A DNA stretch of 50,609 nucleotides, from positions 56,855 to 107,463 of the forward strand of contig HF989734.1 in NCBI GenBank assembly GCA_000431315.1, in the 5' to 3' direction. The stretch comes from Brachyspira sp. CAG:484. Its GTDB lineage: Bacteria; Cyanobacteriota; Vampirovibrionia; Gastranaerophilales; Gastranaerophilaceae. This document shows positions 1-9,294 of the stretch, in pieces. A program made the position numbers and the translations under genes. Each line of letters opens with the position of its first letter. Positions within the stretch are counted from its first letter, which is position 1. Below the pieces are notes generated by a model. It was not told the origin of the DNA. It was given only the letters and a program-made list of their open reading frames with translations, and searched no databases.

Positions 1-2
1 TC

Positions 3-329
3 GGAAGAGAAAACAATGACAAAGTAATCTACATAGACACGAACATAAAAGAATGCACAAGCCTGAAAGATGTATTCAAAAACCTTTATTACAAAATAGA
101 CAACCCATCAAAATATGTATACGGGCAAGAAGGATATGACGACAGCAACCAGTGTACAGCATTCCCGTACATGACTCCCGACAACAACTCTATTATTGCA
201 AACGATATTACAAAATACTTTGTCGCTAATTATAACTGCATTAAAAACCCGAACACTGAGATGTTAAAAATTGAAAAAGAAACCTATCACAACAACATCT
301 TCGGCTCGAAAAACAATATTATTATTTAG
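3..329 (+). CDS. 3' end of an unknown protein (5' truncated by the window)
   Basis: An open frame enters from the window edge and ends at TAG 327-329, leaving 108 residues with no start codon in view. The fragment is polar and Asn/Tyr-rich with three cysteines (including TNIKECTSLKD and DSNQCTAFPYM), which suggests an exported or surface protein, but no family is recognisable. Codon choice is odd for this window: Asn, Tyr, Asp and Phe are mostly written AAC, TAC, GAC, TTC, whereas neighbours prefer the T-ending forms. Its stop overlaps the stop of the convergent nuclease gene by a few bases. It could be recently acquired. Function unknown. Confidence 0.5.
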   Translation, partial: GRENNDKVIYIDTNIKECTSLKDVFKNLYYKIDNPSKYVYGQEGYDDSNQCTAFPYMTPDNNSIIANDITKYFVANYNCIKNPNTEMLKIEKETYHNNIFGSKNNIII

Positions 330-1525
330 TTTTGGTCATTAAGCAGCGAATATAAAGTTGGGATGATTTTTGTTTCATCAATTTTTGATTTCAAAAATTG
401 TTTTGCAGTTTCTAAATCATCAAAATTATAGTACTTATCTTCTGTGATTATAGGCTTATTGTAATAATGCCAACTTTCTTGTTTATTGCTTTTGAAATTT
501 ATATTAAGTTTATTTTCAATCTTTTTAATAAGATTTTTCCTATCAAGTTCAGAACCATTTTCCGGAGTAACTACATTTATACAAAAACAATACCCACCTT
601 TATTTTTTTCCAGTTGTAATAAAATTATATCTCTACCATATTTACTATTCCCTATTTGATATTTTTCTTTATTTTTAATTTTTTTGAGAGCAAACATGCC
701 ATCAGATAAATATTCTAAATCTTCATTAAATAATTCCTGTATGTTTTCTGTTAATTCATCAGTCATATTAGAACAACTATTGATTAAATCAATCGCCTCT
801 TTATGTTCCCTATAAATTTTTCTACAAGAATTTAAAACGTCTTTATCAATTTGTCCCATAATATTCCTTTCTACCATCTTTTTATAATGTTCAATAAAAA
901 TCTGTACTCCGTTTGCCATAATACTTGACCTGTGCTGCAGTGTTTTTTCAAGAGCTTTTAAAACTTTGTCATATCCAATTTGAATATAATATGTGCAAAT
1001 TTCTTGACTATCAATTTTACATTTACGTTCCAGAAGCGGCTCTGTTGTTGAAGTTGGTGTTAAAAATAAATATAGTTTCTTATAGCCGGCAAATTCTTTA
1101 TTAACTATTTGTGCATAGCGTTCAAGCTGTTCATCATGTTCACCGGACCAAATTTTATTTTCCAATACACAAAGAAATTTATTATCCGGGTTAATAATTA
1201 ATATATCAATATTCTTGTATTCACGTCTTATTTCACAGTCCCAATATCTAGCACCTAATATATCAACAGGATTAATTTCAATTCTATTGTCCTGTATATA
1301 ATCTTTCATTGAAAGTTCTAAAAAAACTTTTAAGAAATAATCCCCTATGTTATGACTTTCTCGTGGATTCATTAACCACGCGAGAAAATTTGAGTGCCTG
1401 ATTTCTGTATTATCCAACTTTAAGGCAGTAAAAATATTGAATTTTTCAATTCTTTTTTCTAATTCATCAAGAGCACAAGACATCCACAAATCACATAACT
1501 TGTTCATTTGTTCATCTTTTGACAT
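326..1525 (-). CDS. PD-(D/E)XK nuclease superfamily protein (PDDEXK_4-like)
   Basis: Residues about 40-70 carry the family opening (TEIRHSNFLAWLMNP). The nuclease core follows with NIDILIINPD and CVLENKIWSGEHDEQLERY, giving the D...(E)xK pattern with Glu-Asn-Lys. The C-terminal half has no assigned domain. This matches the PDDEXK_4 group, often found in accessory regions and suspected in DNA restriction or phage defence, although the target is unknown. The frame is open from 1540, but the ATG at 1525 is preferred because AAAGGAA lies at the right distance in front of it, inside the longer version. The neighbours are an odd-codon fragment and a small membrane protein, so this is probably accessory DNA. 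Confidence 0.75.
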   Translation of the reverse strand: MSKDEQMNKLCDLWMSCALDELEKRIEKFNIFTALKLDNTEIRHSNFLAWLMNPRESHNIGDYFLKVFLELSMKDYIQDNRIEINPVDILGARYWDCEIRREYKNIDILIINPDNKFLCVLENKIWSGEHDEQLERYAQIVNKEFAGYKKLYLFLTPTSTTEPLLERKCKIDSQEICTYYIQIGYDKVLKALEKTLQHRSSIMANGVQIFIEHYKKMVERNIMGQIDKDVLNSCRKIYREHKEAIDLINSCSNMTDELTENIQELFNEDLEYLSDGMFALKKIKNKEKYQIGNSKYGRDIILLQLEKNKGGYCFCINVVTPENGSELDRKNLIKKIENKLNINFKSNKQESWHYYNKPIITEDKYYNFDDLETAKQFLKSKIDETKIIPTLYSLLNDQN

Positions 1526-1663
1526 ATAATTCCTTTCCATATTTGAAATATAATATCAGTTAATTATTTTCTATCTTCACTGAAGGATGCAAATTTCATC
1601 CGCTGCCGCTTATAAAACTTTAGGGAGTTTTTCTATCATAAAATTACAAACTCTAAATATGTA

Positions 1664-2203
1664 TTATTTTTTAATTAACTTGTCAGCCATTACTTTAAAT
1701 TCATCATATGCGGTTAAAGTATTTGTAATTCTTCCTAAAGGATAAAGCACATAATAGGTTATTTTAGTTTTTAATTTAGGTTTGCAAACCCCATCCTGGC
1801 ACTTTAGATAACCGATCTTTTCCCCATCTTCAAAACGTCTTTTTACATATGGTCTAAAGTATTCATCATTAAATATTTCAACAGGAATTTCTCCGCGTTC
1901 AACGGAATAAAAATAGATAAATGAGGATAAACTTCTATCCATAGTTACCGGTCCAAAGTAAATGAAAAGTATATTAAATAATATATATGTAAAGATTACA
2001 AGAAAATTTTCAAAGAGATCTTTGTTCTTGGTGTACCACAGCCCCCAGCCTGCAATAGAACTTACGATGGCTATAAAAAATGCACTAAAGAATAATACAC
2101 CGTGATCTTTATTCAATGTATAGATATATGTTACAAGCAGCATAAAAAATGTTGACACTATAAGACATAAACAATATTGTAACAATTTTTTATAAAATAG
2201 CAT
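1664..2203 (-). CDS. Small multi-pass membrane protein, unknown function
   Basis: About 179 residues. Three or four hydrophobic helices fill the first 100 residues, followed by a soluble tail with a conserved-looking run (GPVTMDRSLSSFIYFYS) and a Cys pair in KCQDGVCKP. I do not recognise the family. The frame opens at 2233, but the ATG at 2203 is chosen because AAGAGGAGC sits just upstream of it. The gene is divergent from the large membrane protein at 2261, and the short gap between them must hold both promoters. The tail containing both cysteines may lie outside the cytoplasm, which would allow a disulfide; that is inference. Confidence 0.6.
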   Translation of the reverse strand: MLFYKKLLQYCLCLIVSTFFMLLVTYIYTLNKDHGVLFFSAFFIAIVSSIAGWGLWYTKNKDLFENFLVIFTYILFNILFIYFGPVTMDRSLSSFIYFYSVERGEIPVEIFNDEYFRPYVKRRFEDGEKIGYLKCQDGVCKPKLKTKITYYVLYPLGRITNTLTAYDEFKVMADKLIKK

Positions 2204-2260
2204 AACCCAGCTCCTCTTAGTATAATTAAACATATCCTTACTTTAAAATAACATAGAATT

Positions 2261-3751
2261 ATGAAAATTAAAACAACTTTAATCGATAAACTTACATATA
2301 TTTATTTAAGTATTCCACTTTTAATATTTTTATCAACCTGGTTGAATCCATTCTTTGCTGTAATAAGCGTAATTTCACTTTTGGCAATTTTGGGTTTAAT
2401 TTTCTGCCAGCTGCCTTCAGGCAAGCTCGAAATTCCGGGCAAAGTTCTGGCAACAACAATTGCGGTATGTTCATTATGGTGTATTTTATCCGGTATTGGC
2501 GGCTATTTTTATCAAAATTCCGATTTTCATCTGCGTAATGCACTGCTCAGAGATTTAATTAATTTTTCATTTCCGGTAAGATACGATAACGGCTCGGCAA
2601 TGGTTTATTATATGGGATTTTTAATGCCGGCTGCAGTTTTCGGGAAGCTCATGCTCTGGCTGGGAGCACCAAATGAAATCGCATTTAAGCTCGGGGATAC
2701 ATTTAATTTGTTATTCTGTATATGCGGAGTAATACTTACTGCACTCCAGCTTTTTATTTATACAAAATCTAAAAAATATCAGTTTTATATTTTACTTTTT
2801 ATTTTCATATTCTTTTCCGGACTGGATATACTTTACCCTAATGTAGATAAAGAATATTTGGAATGGCATGGGCTGCTTCAATATAGCAGTAATACAACAC
2901 TGCTTTTCTGGGTTTATAATCAAACTATTGCACCATGGTTAATTACTACTTTATTTATAAAAAAACCTTTCAATTTTAAAAATCATATATTTCTTGCAGC
3001 TTTAACATTATTCTTCGCACCTATGTCATTTCTTGGTCTGGGGATTTATATTTTCTTTTTGCTGTGCTATGAATTTATAAAATTTATAAAGCATAATAAA
3101 ACTGCTATATTTTTGCAGAAACTTTTCAGCCCGCAAAATATATTGTCACTATTGATTTTATTACCTATACTTATTTTATATTATAAAAGCAATAATACCG
3201 TATCCGAAGAAGGCTTAAGAGTATTTTTATTTAATATTAATATACTCATATTCTTCATACTTGAAGCCGGACTATTCCTATTCATAATATTTTATAAAAA
3301 TACAAAAAATCCGGTATATTACATTACATTTTTATCCTTGATGCTCTTCCCGTTTTTAAGAATTGGTACTACACCAGACCTATGTATGCGAGCATCCATA
3401 CCTGCACTATTTATATTAATGGTATTAGTAATCAAATTTCTTTTTGATAAATCGGCAAATAAAACAGCAAAAATTATATTGGCAGTTTTATTATTAATAG
3501 GCATTTGTACGCCTTATTCAACCTTTTACAGAGGATTTTATGTAATGCTGCATCCAAATATAGAAACGCCTGTTAAAAATGATATAGTTACCCTCAATAA
3601 TAAAATTAAACGTCCTTGTATATACCAGCTGACGAACCCAAATGATATAACGAAAATTTATACTAATTTTTGCAACTACGGAACGTTAGATGCTGATAAT
3701 ACCGTATTTTTTAAATATTTTGCATCCAAAAGAAAAAACAATGGAGGATAA
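2261..3751 (+). CDS. Polytopic membrane protein, possible GT-C type glycosyltransferase
   Basis: 496 residues with about ten or more hydrophobic segments spread over the whole length. After the second or third segment comes a polar loop with NSDFHLRNALLRDLINFSFP, then RYDNGSAMVYYMGF. An acidic/His loop followed by many helices is reminiscent of GT-C glycosyltransferases, but no definite motif assigns it. The start at 2261 has no clear Shine-Dalgarno. A TAACAT element ends exactly six bases before the ATG, so the mRNA may be leaderless. The stop (3749-3751) lies inside the ribosome site of the next gene, so the two are probably co-translated. Confidence 0.6.
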   Translation: MKIKTTLIDKLTYIYLSIPLLIFLSTWLNPFFAVISVISLLAILGLIFCQLPSGKLEIPGKVLATTIAVCSLWCILSGIGGYFYQNSDFHLRNALLRDLINFSFPVRYDNGSAMVYYMGFLMPAAVFGKLMLWLGAPNEIAFKLGDTFNLLFCICGVILTALQLFIYTKSKKYQFYILLFIFIFFSGLDILYPNVDKEYLEWHGLLQYSSNTTLLFWVYNQTIAPWLITTLFIKKPFNFKNHIFLAALTLFFAPMSFLGLGIYIFFLLCYEFIKFIKHNKTAIFLQKLFSPQNILSLLILLPILILYYKSNNTVSEEGLRVFLFNINILIFFILEAGLFLFIIFYKNTKNPVYYITFLSLMLFPFLRIGTTPDLCMRASIPALFILMVLVIKFLFDKSANKTAKIILAVLLLIGICTPYSTFYRGFYVMLHPNIETPVKNDIVTLNNKIKRPCIYQLTNPNDITKIYTNFCNYGTLDADNTVFFKYFASKRKNNGG

Positions 3752-3753
3752 TA

Positions 3754-4833
3754 ATGGATATATCTAAAAATAAGTTAGAGGAAGCATGTTTGAAAGGTAT
3801 AATTTCGGAAGAACAGGCAGAAAACCTGCTGAAATTTTTCACAGAAAATAACCTGAATACTGAAGAAAGACAAAAATTCAATATCGAAACAGTGTTATAT
3901 TATGGAGGAAGTATCATTGCATTAGGCGCAATGGCTTATTATATGCACGACCTGGTAACGTCCAGCACATATGGATTTATTCTTTTGTTAAGCATTATTT
4001 ATTCACTTGTTTTTTATTTTGCCGCAAACTATATGTGGAAAAAAGAAAATAAAACCCCTGCTGGTCTTTTATATATTTTATTTATGTTTTCCGTTTCTTA
4101 TATAGTACTTGTTATTACAAAAATGACCGGAGTATATCCGAAATTTTCAGAAGCACATAACTATACAGACTTTTTTGCGGCATCAAAACCTGCCCTTTAC
4201 ACAATATTTTCACTTACATTAATTGCAAGTATTGTGTTAATAAAAAAAAGACCTTTATCAATACTTACGCTGCCGGTGATAGCATCATTATACAGCATTT
4301 GTTATCTGTTTATACCCGATATATTTGACAAACTAATAGTAAAACACCATCATGGCGAACTCTATTACGGCATACTCTTTTCATGTATCCTGATAGCTGC
4401 AGCATTTAAAAATGATAAGTTATATAGTATCGACTACTCAAAATGGATGTATATAGCAGGCAGTTTAATACTTTATTACTGCTTTACCGATTTTTCACAC
4501 ATATTTTTTGGTATAGACGGGCACAATTATGTAAATAGAATAGTACTATTAATATTCAATACAATATTTATACTCTTATCAATTATACTGCGCCGGAAAA
4601 TATTTTTGCTTTTAGGGGGAATCGGCTTTTTCGGCTACCTTGTATCACTGGAAATTTCCTTATTAACATCTGTTAAAGCAGACAGCCTTATTAAAATAAG
4701 TTGCATAATTATAACCGGATTGTTAGCAGTATTTGCAGGGAATTTATACAATAGGAACATAAAAAAGATAGAAGCGGCTGCTGAAAAAATTCTACCAGCA
4801 AAATTTCGCAAAAATTTACCTAAATACAGATAA
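3754..4833 (+). CDS. DUF2157-like membrane protein
   Basis: 359 residues. The N-terminal 60 residues are cytoplasmic and helical (LEEACLKGIISEEQAENLLKF), the typical soluble head of DUF2157 proteins. They are followed by about nine or ten hydrophobic helices and a short basic tail (KILPAKFRKNLPKYR). The molecular role of the family is not established. Translation starts two bases after the stop of the upstream membrane-protein gene, with GGAGG overlapping that gene's last codons, so the pair forms an operon. It ends 55 bases before tRNA-Gln. Confidence 0.65.
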   Translation: MDISKNKLEEACLKGIISEEQAENLLKFFTENNLNTEERQKFNIETVLYYGGSIIALGAMAYYMHDLVTSSTYGFILLLSIIYSLVFYFAANYMWKKENKTPAGLLYILFMFSVSYIVLVITKMTGVYPKFSEAHNYTDFFAASKPALYTIFSLTLIASIVLIKKRPLSILTLPVIASLYSICYLFIPDIFDKLIVKHHHGELYYGILFSCILIAAAFKNDKLYSIDYSKWMYIAGSLILYYCFTDFSHIFFGIDGHNYVNRIVLLIFNTIFILLSIILRRKIFLLLGGIGFFGYLVSLEISLLTSVKADSLIKISCIIITGLLAVFAGNLYNRNIKKIEAAAEKILPAKFRKNLPKYR

Positions 4834-4848
4834 AATAAAAATTAAGAG

Positions 4849-4876
4849 TTGCATTTTAAGGACTTTTGTATATAAT
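4849..4876 (+). promoter_or_regulatory. Promoter of tRNA-Gln
   Basis: TTGCAT (4849-4854), 16-base spacer, perfect TATAAT (4871-4876). The predicted start lies a few bases before the mature tRNA 5' end at 4889, so the pre-tRNA leader would be very short. Confidence 0.7.
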
Positions 4877-4888
4877 AAATATTGTTAC

Positions 4889-4959
4889 TCCCGGATCGTC
4901 TAGTGGCAGGACTGAAGATTCTGGCTCTTCCAACGGTGGTTCGAATCCATCTCCGGGAA
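4889..4959 (+). tRNA. tRNA-Gln (anticodon CTG)
   Basis: Complete cloverleaf: acceptor TCCCGGA pairs with TCCGGGA; D-arm GTCT/GGAC; anticodon stem GAAGA/TCTTC with loop TTCTGGC, giving anticodon CTG; T-arm GGTGG/CCATC with loop TTCGAAT. CCA is not encoded. CTG reads CAG (Gln). A run of T follows and probably terminates transcription. Confidence 0.9.
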
Positions 4960-5008
4960 TTTTTTATTGCTTAAATTTTTGCTGGAAACAACGGATTTAT
5001 AAGTATAT

Positions 5009-6181
5009 ATGCGAAAATCATTATGCCTTTTACCTCTTGCACTCGGCACTTTTGGGCTGGGAATGACTGAATTTGTTATGATGGGAATTTTGCCGGACAC
5101 TGCAAAATCAATGTCGGTATCAATTCCTGCTGCAGGACATTTTATATCATTTTATGCTCTGGGAGTTGTTTTTGGTTCAATATTGCTTGTTTTACTTGCA
5201 AGAACGAAACCTTTGAAAAATATCTTAATAGCACTGGTTACAATTTTTACATTAGCAAACCTTGCTTCTGCATTTGCTACAAACTATAATATATTCTGCC
5301 TGCTGAGATTTATTGCAGGACTGCCGCATGGGGCATTTTTCGGCGTAGGCGCAATTACAGCCGGGAAGCTCTGTGAAGCAGGAAAGAAAAATCAGGCTGT
5401 GGCAACAATGGTTTCAGGCATGACTATTGCAAACCTTTTCGGTATTCCGATGGGTACATTCATAAGCCATAATTTTTCATGGCGGATAACTTTCCTATTA
5501 ATAGGTTTATTCGGACTTTTAGTTTTATACTCTGTCATAAAATTTATACCATATATAAAACCTCTGCCGGATACAGGATTTAGAGGTCAGTTCAAATTTT
5601 TTAAATCACTTGCCCCTTGGCTTCTTATATTTGCCGTAATAATGGGGAATGGCGGAATATTCTGCATGTACAGTTATATTAATCCTCTACTGGTTAATGC
5701 GTCAGGAGTTGAACCCAAATATGTATCATTTCTGATGGTACTGGCCGGAGCCGGCATGTGCTTTGGAAATACTTTTGGAGGAAAGCTTTCTGATAAATTT
5801 TCGCCGGCTTTAATTGCAGGAAATACCCAGCTTTTAGCAGGAATAGCACTTTTAATGATGTTTTTCCTGACCGGAAATCCGTTTTTGGCAGTATCTATAA
5901 TGTGCATCTGCACAGCATGTCTTTTTGCAGTATCTGCACCACAGCAGGTGTTGCTGATAGAAAATGCAAAAGGCGGAGAGATGCTCGGAGCCTCATGCTC
6001 CCAAATTTCATTTAATCTTGGGAATGCACTGGGAGCATTCATAGGCGGACTTCCTGTTGCCCATGGACTTGGATATGAATACACAGCTTTGCCAGGTGCA
6101 TTATTTGCATTTATAGGTTTTTCTCTTTTGTTTTACTTTTACAAAAAATATGAAAAGATTAAATATCAGCAGTCTAACTAA
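5009..6181 (+). CDS. MFS transporter, AraJ/DHA1-type exporter
   Basis: 390 residues with about 12 hydrophobic helices. N-terminal LALGTFGLGMTEFVMMGILPDTAKSM and the following LLRFIAGLPHGAFFGVGA are typical of the AraJ/YdhP branch of drug:H+ antiporters in the major facilitator superfamily, which use the proton gradient to export small molecules, often sugars or drugs. The substrate cannot be read from the sequence. The basic loop ARTKPLKN between helices 2 and 3 is in the expected place. The gene stands alone between tRNA-Gln and a hypothetical gene. No good Shine-Dalgarno precedes the start. Confidence 0.85.
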   Translation: MRKSLCLLPLALGTFGLGMTEFVMMGILPDTAKSMSVSIPAAGHFISFYALGVVFGSILLVLLARTKPLKNILIALVTIFTLANLASAFATNYNIFCLLRFIAGLPHGAFFGVGAITAGKLCEAGKKNQAVATMVSGMTIANLFGIPMGTFISHNFSWRITFLLIGLFGLLVLYSVIKFIPYIKPLPDTGFRGQFKFFKSLAPWLLIFAVIMGNGGIFCMYSYINPLLVNASGVEPKYVSFLMVLAGAGMCFGNTFGGKLSDKFSPALIAGNTQLLAGIALLMMFFLTGNPFLAVSIMCICTACLFAVSAPQQVLLIENAKGGEMLGASCSQISFNLGNALGAFIGGLPVAHGLGYEYTALPGALFAFIGFSLLFYFYKKYEKIKYQQSN

Positions 6182-6222
6182 TCACAAGTGCAAAAATTTC
6201 CCTGTCCGGATTTATTATATAT

Positions 6223-7041
6223 ATGATTAAACTTATAAGCAGAGTAGGTCCTGAGGCAAAAATCCCTTACAAAGTCTGTAAAGGGTCAGTTAAATGCAGA
6301 AATAAAATGGCGCAGAGATTGTACAAAAAATTTTGCATTGAGCTTGATAAAAATGCAATCGAATCGGTATGTGCAACAGAGGATTTTACAACAGCATTAA
6401 AAAATACTCTCCATCCTTACAAAATAGCATTCAACGTCAATGCCGAAACCGGCTCTAAGAATAAGGGGACATTAACGCCTCAGTTTTCAGTAAAAAATTC
6501 CGGTGCAAACTCAGCAGTAATAAGCTGTGAAAGCTTCAATCTCAGCCTGCCGATGGATGATGATAAAAAAATTATCATAGATAAATACTGCGCTGCACAT
6601 GAGGTACGGCATTTGTTTGACCATATTTTTAACCCTAAAATGTCGCTGGCTAGATGGACAAACCAATTCAATAATCAGCATTATGACACAAATATTAATA
6701 TCGTTAGAGATAAACTTTTCAATGAATTTGATACTCCCTTAAATATACGGGAACTTGAAAAAGAGATAACAGGGCTTCTAAGTTCAGTTCCTGACGAAAT
6801 TTCAGTAGAAGTTTTACAAAAAGCACGCTATCAATTAAAAACAGAAATTAATGCCTATAAAAACGAATTAAATTATATGAAAAAAGGCTTCGGATATTTT
6901 AAAAATTTCGAAAGAATTATCTATTTGGAAATTTCTCTTAAACAAAAGGCTAAGTTTCCGCAAAAACTAAAATTTATCAACAGACTTTTGAGGGAAAAAT
7001 TGGCAAGCATTAGAAGTGCTAATAAAGAGCTTTTAAATTAA
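6223..7041 (+). CDS. Hypothetical protein with an HExxH motif (putative zincin-like)
   Basis: 272 residues, no signal peptide or membrane segment. Residues 123-133 read CAAHEVRHLFDH, containing HExxH (H126-E-V-R-H130) plus a further His-Asp. In zinc metalloproteases this would provide two zinc ligands and the catalytic Glu. The C-terminal half is charged and helical (LKTEINAYKNELNYMKKGFGYFKNFERIIYLE), possibly supplying a third ligand. I do not recognise the family. Upstream the DNA is TATTATATAT directly before ATG, with no Shine-Dalgarno. It is followed 58 bases later by another lineage-type small protein in the same direction. Confidence 0.6.
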   Translation: MIKLISRVGPEAKIPYKVCKGSVKCRNKMAQRLYKKFCIELDKNAIESVCATEDFTTALKNTLHPYKIAFNVNAETGSKNKGTLTPQFSVKNSGANSAVISCESFNLSLPMDDDKKIIIDKYCAAHEVRHLFDHIFNPKMSLARWTNQFNNQHYDTNINIVRDKLFNEFDTPLNIRELEKEITGLLSSVPDEISVEVLQKARYQLKTEINAYKNELNYMKKGFGYFKNFERIIYLEISLKQKAKFPQKLKFINRLLREKLASIRSANKELLN

Positions 7042-7099
7042 TGTAAAGTTTTATAAAATTAAACAGCAAATAAGTTAATTTTATATTATCAGGAACATT

Positions 7100-7402
7100 A
7101 TGAGAAATATGAATATAAATATACAGCAATTTAGCCCGAACTATTCCCGATATACACCCAATTTTAAAGGGAAATATGAAGTGGACACTTCTACTGCAAT
7201 AAGCAGAAATCAAGTGTTTACACTCGGTATGCTGATGAATAATTTCTGGATTTTTGATGCACGCAGCACTTTTAACCGTATCAGATATAACAGCGTTTAC
7301 GGAAAAGCAACCGTAAATGTTAATGTTGATAAAGAAGCACTTTTTGAGAGAATTTTAAAAATGAATAATATTAAATATACTAAACTTGACCAGACAGTTT
7401 AA
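7100..7402 (+). CDS. Small protein with N-terminal NFKG tag, unknown function
   Basis: 100 residues, probably cytoplasmic. The first 20 residues are polar and Asn/Tyr-rich (MRNMNINIQQFSPNYSRY), then P-N-F-K-G-K, then a compact domain ending DKEALFERILKMNNIKYTKL. The same layout (MR start, polar stretch, x-F-x-G) appears in the hydrolase at 15678 and the GT5-like protein at 43688. AGGA precedes the ATG at normal spacing. Its stop overlaps the stop of the convergent mnmG gene by four bases. Function unknown. Confidence 0.6.
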   Translation: MRNMNINIQQFSPNYSRYTPNFKGKYEVDTSTAISRNQVFTLGMLMNNFWIFDARSTFNRIRYNSVYGKATVNVNVDKEALFERILKMNNIKYTKLDQTV

Positions 7403-9288
7403 TTTTCAGTTCTTGCAAAAGTATGCCTGTCCAGCAGAACCATAAGCACTGAAATATCAGCAGGCTTAACCCCGCCTATACGAGAAGCCTGAGCCAGAGT
7501 TTTAGGTCTGATTTTATTTAATTTTTCTTTTGTTTCTGTTGAGATATGCTCCATTGACATATAGTCGATATTATCAGGTATCTTATATTTTTCAAGCTTC
7601 CCTGCCTGATCCACCTGAAACTCCTGCCGCTTTAAATAGCCGTCATATTTCGTAAGAACTTCAACCTGTTCATAGACATCTCTTGGAAGATTAAGTTCTC
7701 TGGTTGTTTCATCAACTTCCTGAATAATATTATAATTAATATTCGGGCGTTTTAAAAGGTCTGCAAGCTTAATCCCGCGTTCTATATGCTCGCCGTATTT
7801 TGCAAGAATAGAATTAACATCTTCAGAAGGTGACAATTTAGCCTCTTTCATTCTTGAAATTTCACGTTCGATATTTGCCTGTTTTTCTTTAAATACATTA
7901 AACTGAGCATCATCAATCAAGCCAATCTTATGTCCGGTCGGAGTAAGCCTTGCATCAGCGTTATCCTGACGAAGAAGCAGCCTGTATTCAGAGCGGGAAG
8001 TAAGCATTCTGTATGGATCATCAATATCTTTTGTCACCAAATCATCAATAAGAGTTCCGATATAAGATGAACTTCTCGGTAACTCAAGCATTTCTGTGTT
8101 ATTGAGATAATTCATTGCATTAATACCTGCAATTAAGCCTTGGGCAGCAGCCTCTTCATAACCGCTGGTTCCATTAATCTGACCGGCAAAGAACAGACCT
8201 TTAATAGTCTTTGACATTAAAGAATGAGTTGTCTGAACAGCAGGAACATAATCATACTCAACCGCATAAGCAGGTTTTATAACATGAGCTTTCTCTAACC
8301 CCGGAAGCGTCCTGAGCATTTTAAGCTGAACATCGGCAGGAAGAGAACTTGAAAATCCCTGAATATACACTTCATAAGTATTCAACCCCTCTGGTTCAAT
8401 AAAGATATGGTGTGAAGGATTTTCACTAAATCTTACGACTTTATCTTCAATAGAAGGACAATAGCGCGGACCAACTCCATGGATTAAACCTTTATACATA
8501 GGAGATTTATCAAGATTAGCTCTGATAATAGCATGGGTTTCTTCGTTTGTTCTTGTAAGATAACAAGGATATTGAGGTCTGACAGGTCTATTCGGCTTAA
8601 ACGAATAAAAATTCAAAACCTCATCACCTGGCTGGATTGTCATTTTGGAGTAATCAATAGTCCGTTTATCAACTCTTGGAGGAGTACCTGTTTTTAATTT
8701 TTTAATGTTAATACCGAGCTTCATAAGTGAATCCGAAAGCCCTATTGCGGCTTTTTCACCTAATCTGCCTGCGCTGTATGATTGAAGCCCGACAAATATA
8801 CGTCCGGACAGCGATGTTCCTGTTGTTAATATAATTGAACGGGCTTTGTATTCTATACCAAACTCATCAACTGCACCGCAGACAACGCCATCCTTTGTAA
8901 TTAAATCAGTAATACAAGCCTGACGCAGAAATATATTTTCATTATTCTCAATAATATTCCGCATGCAGTCAATATATTGCTTTTTATCAGATTGTGCCCT
9001 GAGAGCCCTTACAGCCGGACCCTTTGAAGAATTTAGCATTTTCATCTGGATATAAGTTTCATCAGCAACCTCGCCCATCACACCGCCAAGAGCATCAATT
9101 TCGCGCACAAGTGTAGACTTTGCAGGACCGCCGATTGCAGGATTACAAGGCATCATAGCGATATTATCAACATTTAAAGTTGCAAGAAGAACCTTAGCTC
9201 CAAGTTTTGCACAGGAAACTGCAGCCTCACATCCGGCATGTCCTGCTCCAACTACTATTACATCGTATTCGTTATTCAAATATCCCAT
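7399..9288 (-). CDS. mnmG: tRNA uridine-5-carboxymethylaminomethyl synthase, FAD subunit MnmG (GidA)
   Basis: About 629 residues, the usual length. With MnmE this FAD enzyme installs the (carboxymethyl)aminomethyl group on wobble U34 of several tRNAs. Visible: Rossmann FAD motif DVIVVGAGHAGCEAA; NVDNIAMMPCNPAIGGPAKS; the family block KTGTPPRVD; GYEEAAAQGLIAGINA near the second FAD contact; and the C-terminal MnmE-binding helical region. The open frame extends to a TTG at 9306, but ATG 9288 is preferred: a perfect TATAAT (9295-9300) ends exactly six bases before it, so transcription would begin at the A of ATG. No mnmE is visible here. Confidence 0.93.
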   Translation of the reverse strand: MGYLNNEYDVIVVGAGHAGCEAAVSCAKLGAKVLLATLNVDNIAMMPCNPAIGGPAKSTLVREIDALGGVMGEVADETYIQMKMLNSSKGPAVRALRAQSDKKQYIDCMRNIIENNENIFLRQACITDLITKDGVVCGAVDEFGIEYKARSIILTTGTSLSGRIFVGLQSYSAGRLGEKAAIGLSDSLMKLGINIKKLKTGTPPRVDKRTIDYSKMTIQPGDEVLNFYSFKPNRPVRPQYPCYLTRTNEETHAIIRANLDKSPMYKGLIHGVGPRYCPSIEDKVVRFSENPSHHIFIEPEGLNTYEVYIQGFSSSLPADVQLKMLRTLPGLEKAHVIKPAYAVEYDYVPAVQTTHSLMSKTIKGLFFAGQINGTSGYEEAAAQGLIAGINAMNYLNNTEMLELPRSSSYIGTLIDDLVTKDIDDPYRMLTSRSEYRLLLRQDNADARLTPTGHKIGLIDDAQFNVFKEKQANIEREISRMKEAKLSPSEDVNSILAKYGEHIERGIKLADLLKRPNINYNIIQEVDETTRELNLPRDVYEQVEVLTKYDGYLKRQEFQVDQAGKLEKYKIPDNIDYMSMEHISTETKEKLNKIRPKTLAQASRIGGVKPADISVLMVLLDRHTFARTEN

Positions 9289-9294
9289 ACCATC

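Noticed and set aside
4866..5066. Open frames across tRNA-Gln on both strands
   Set aside because: They overlap a complete tRNA with its own promoter.
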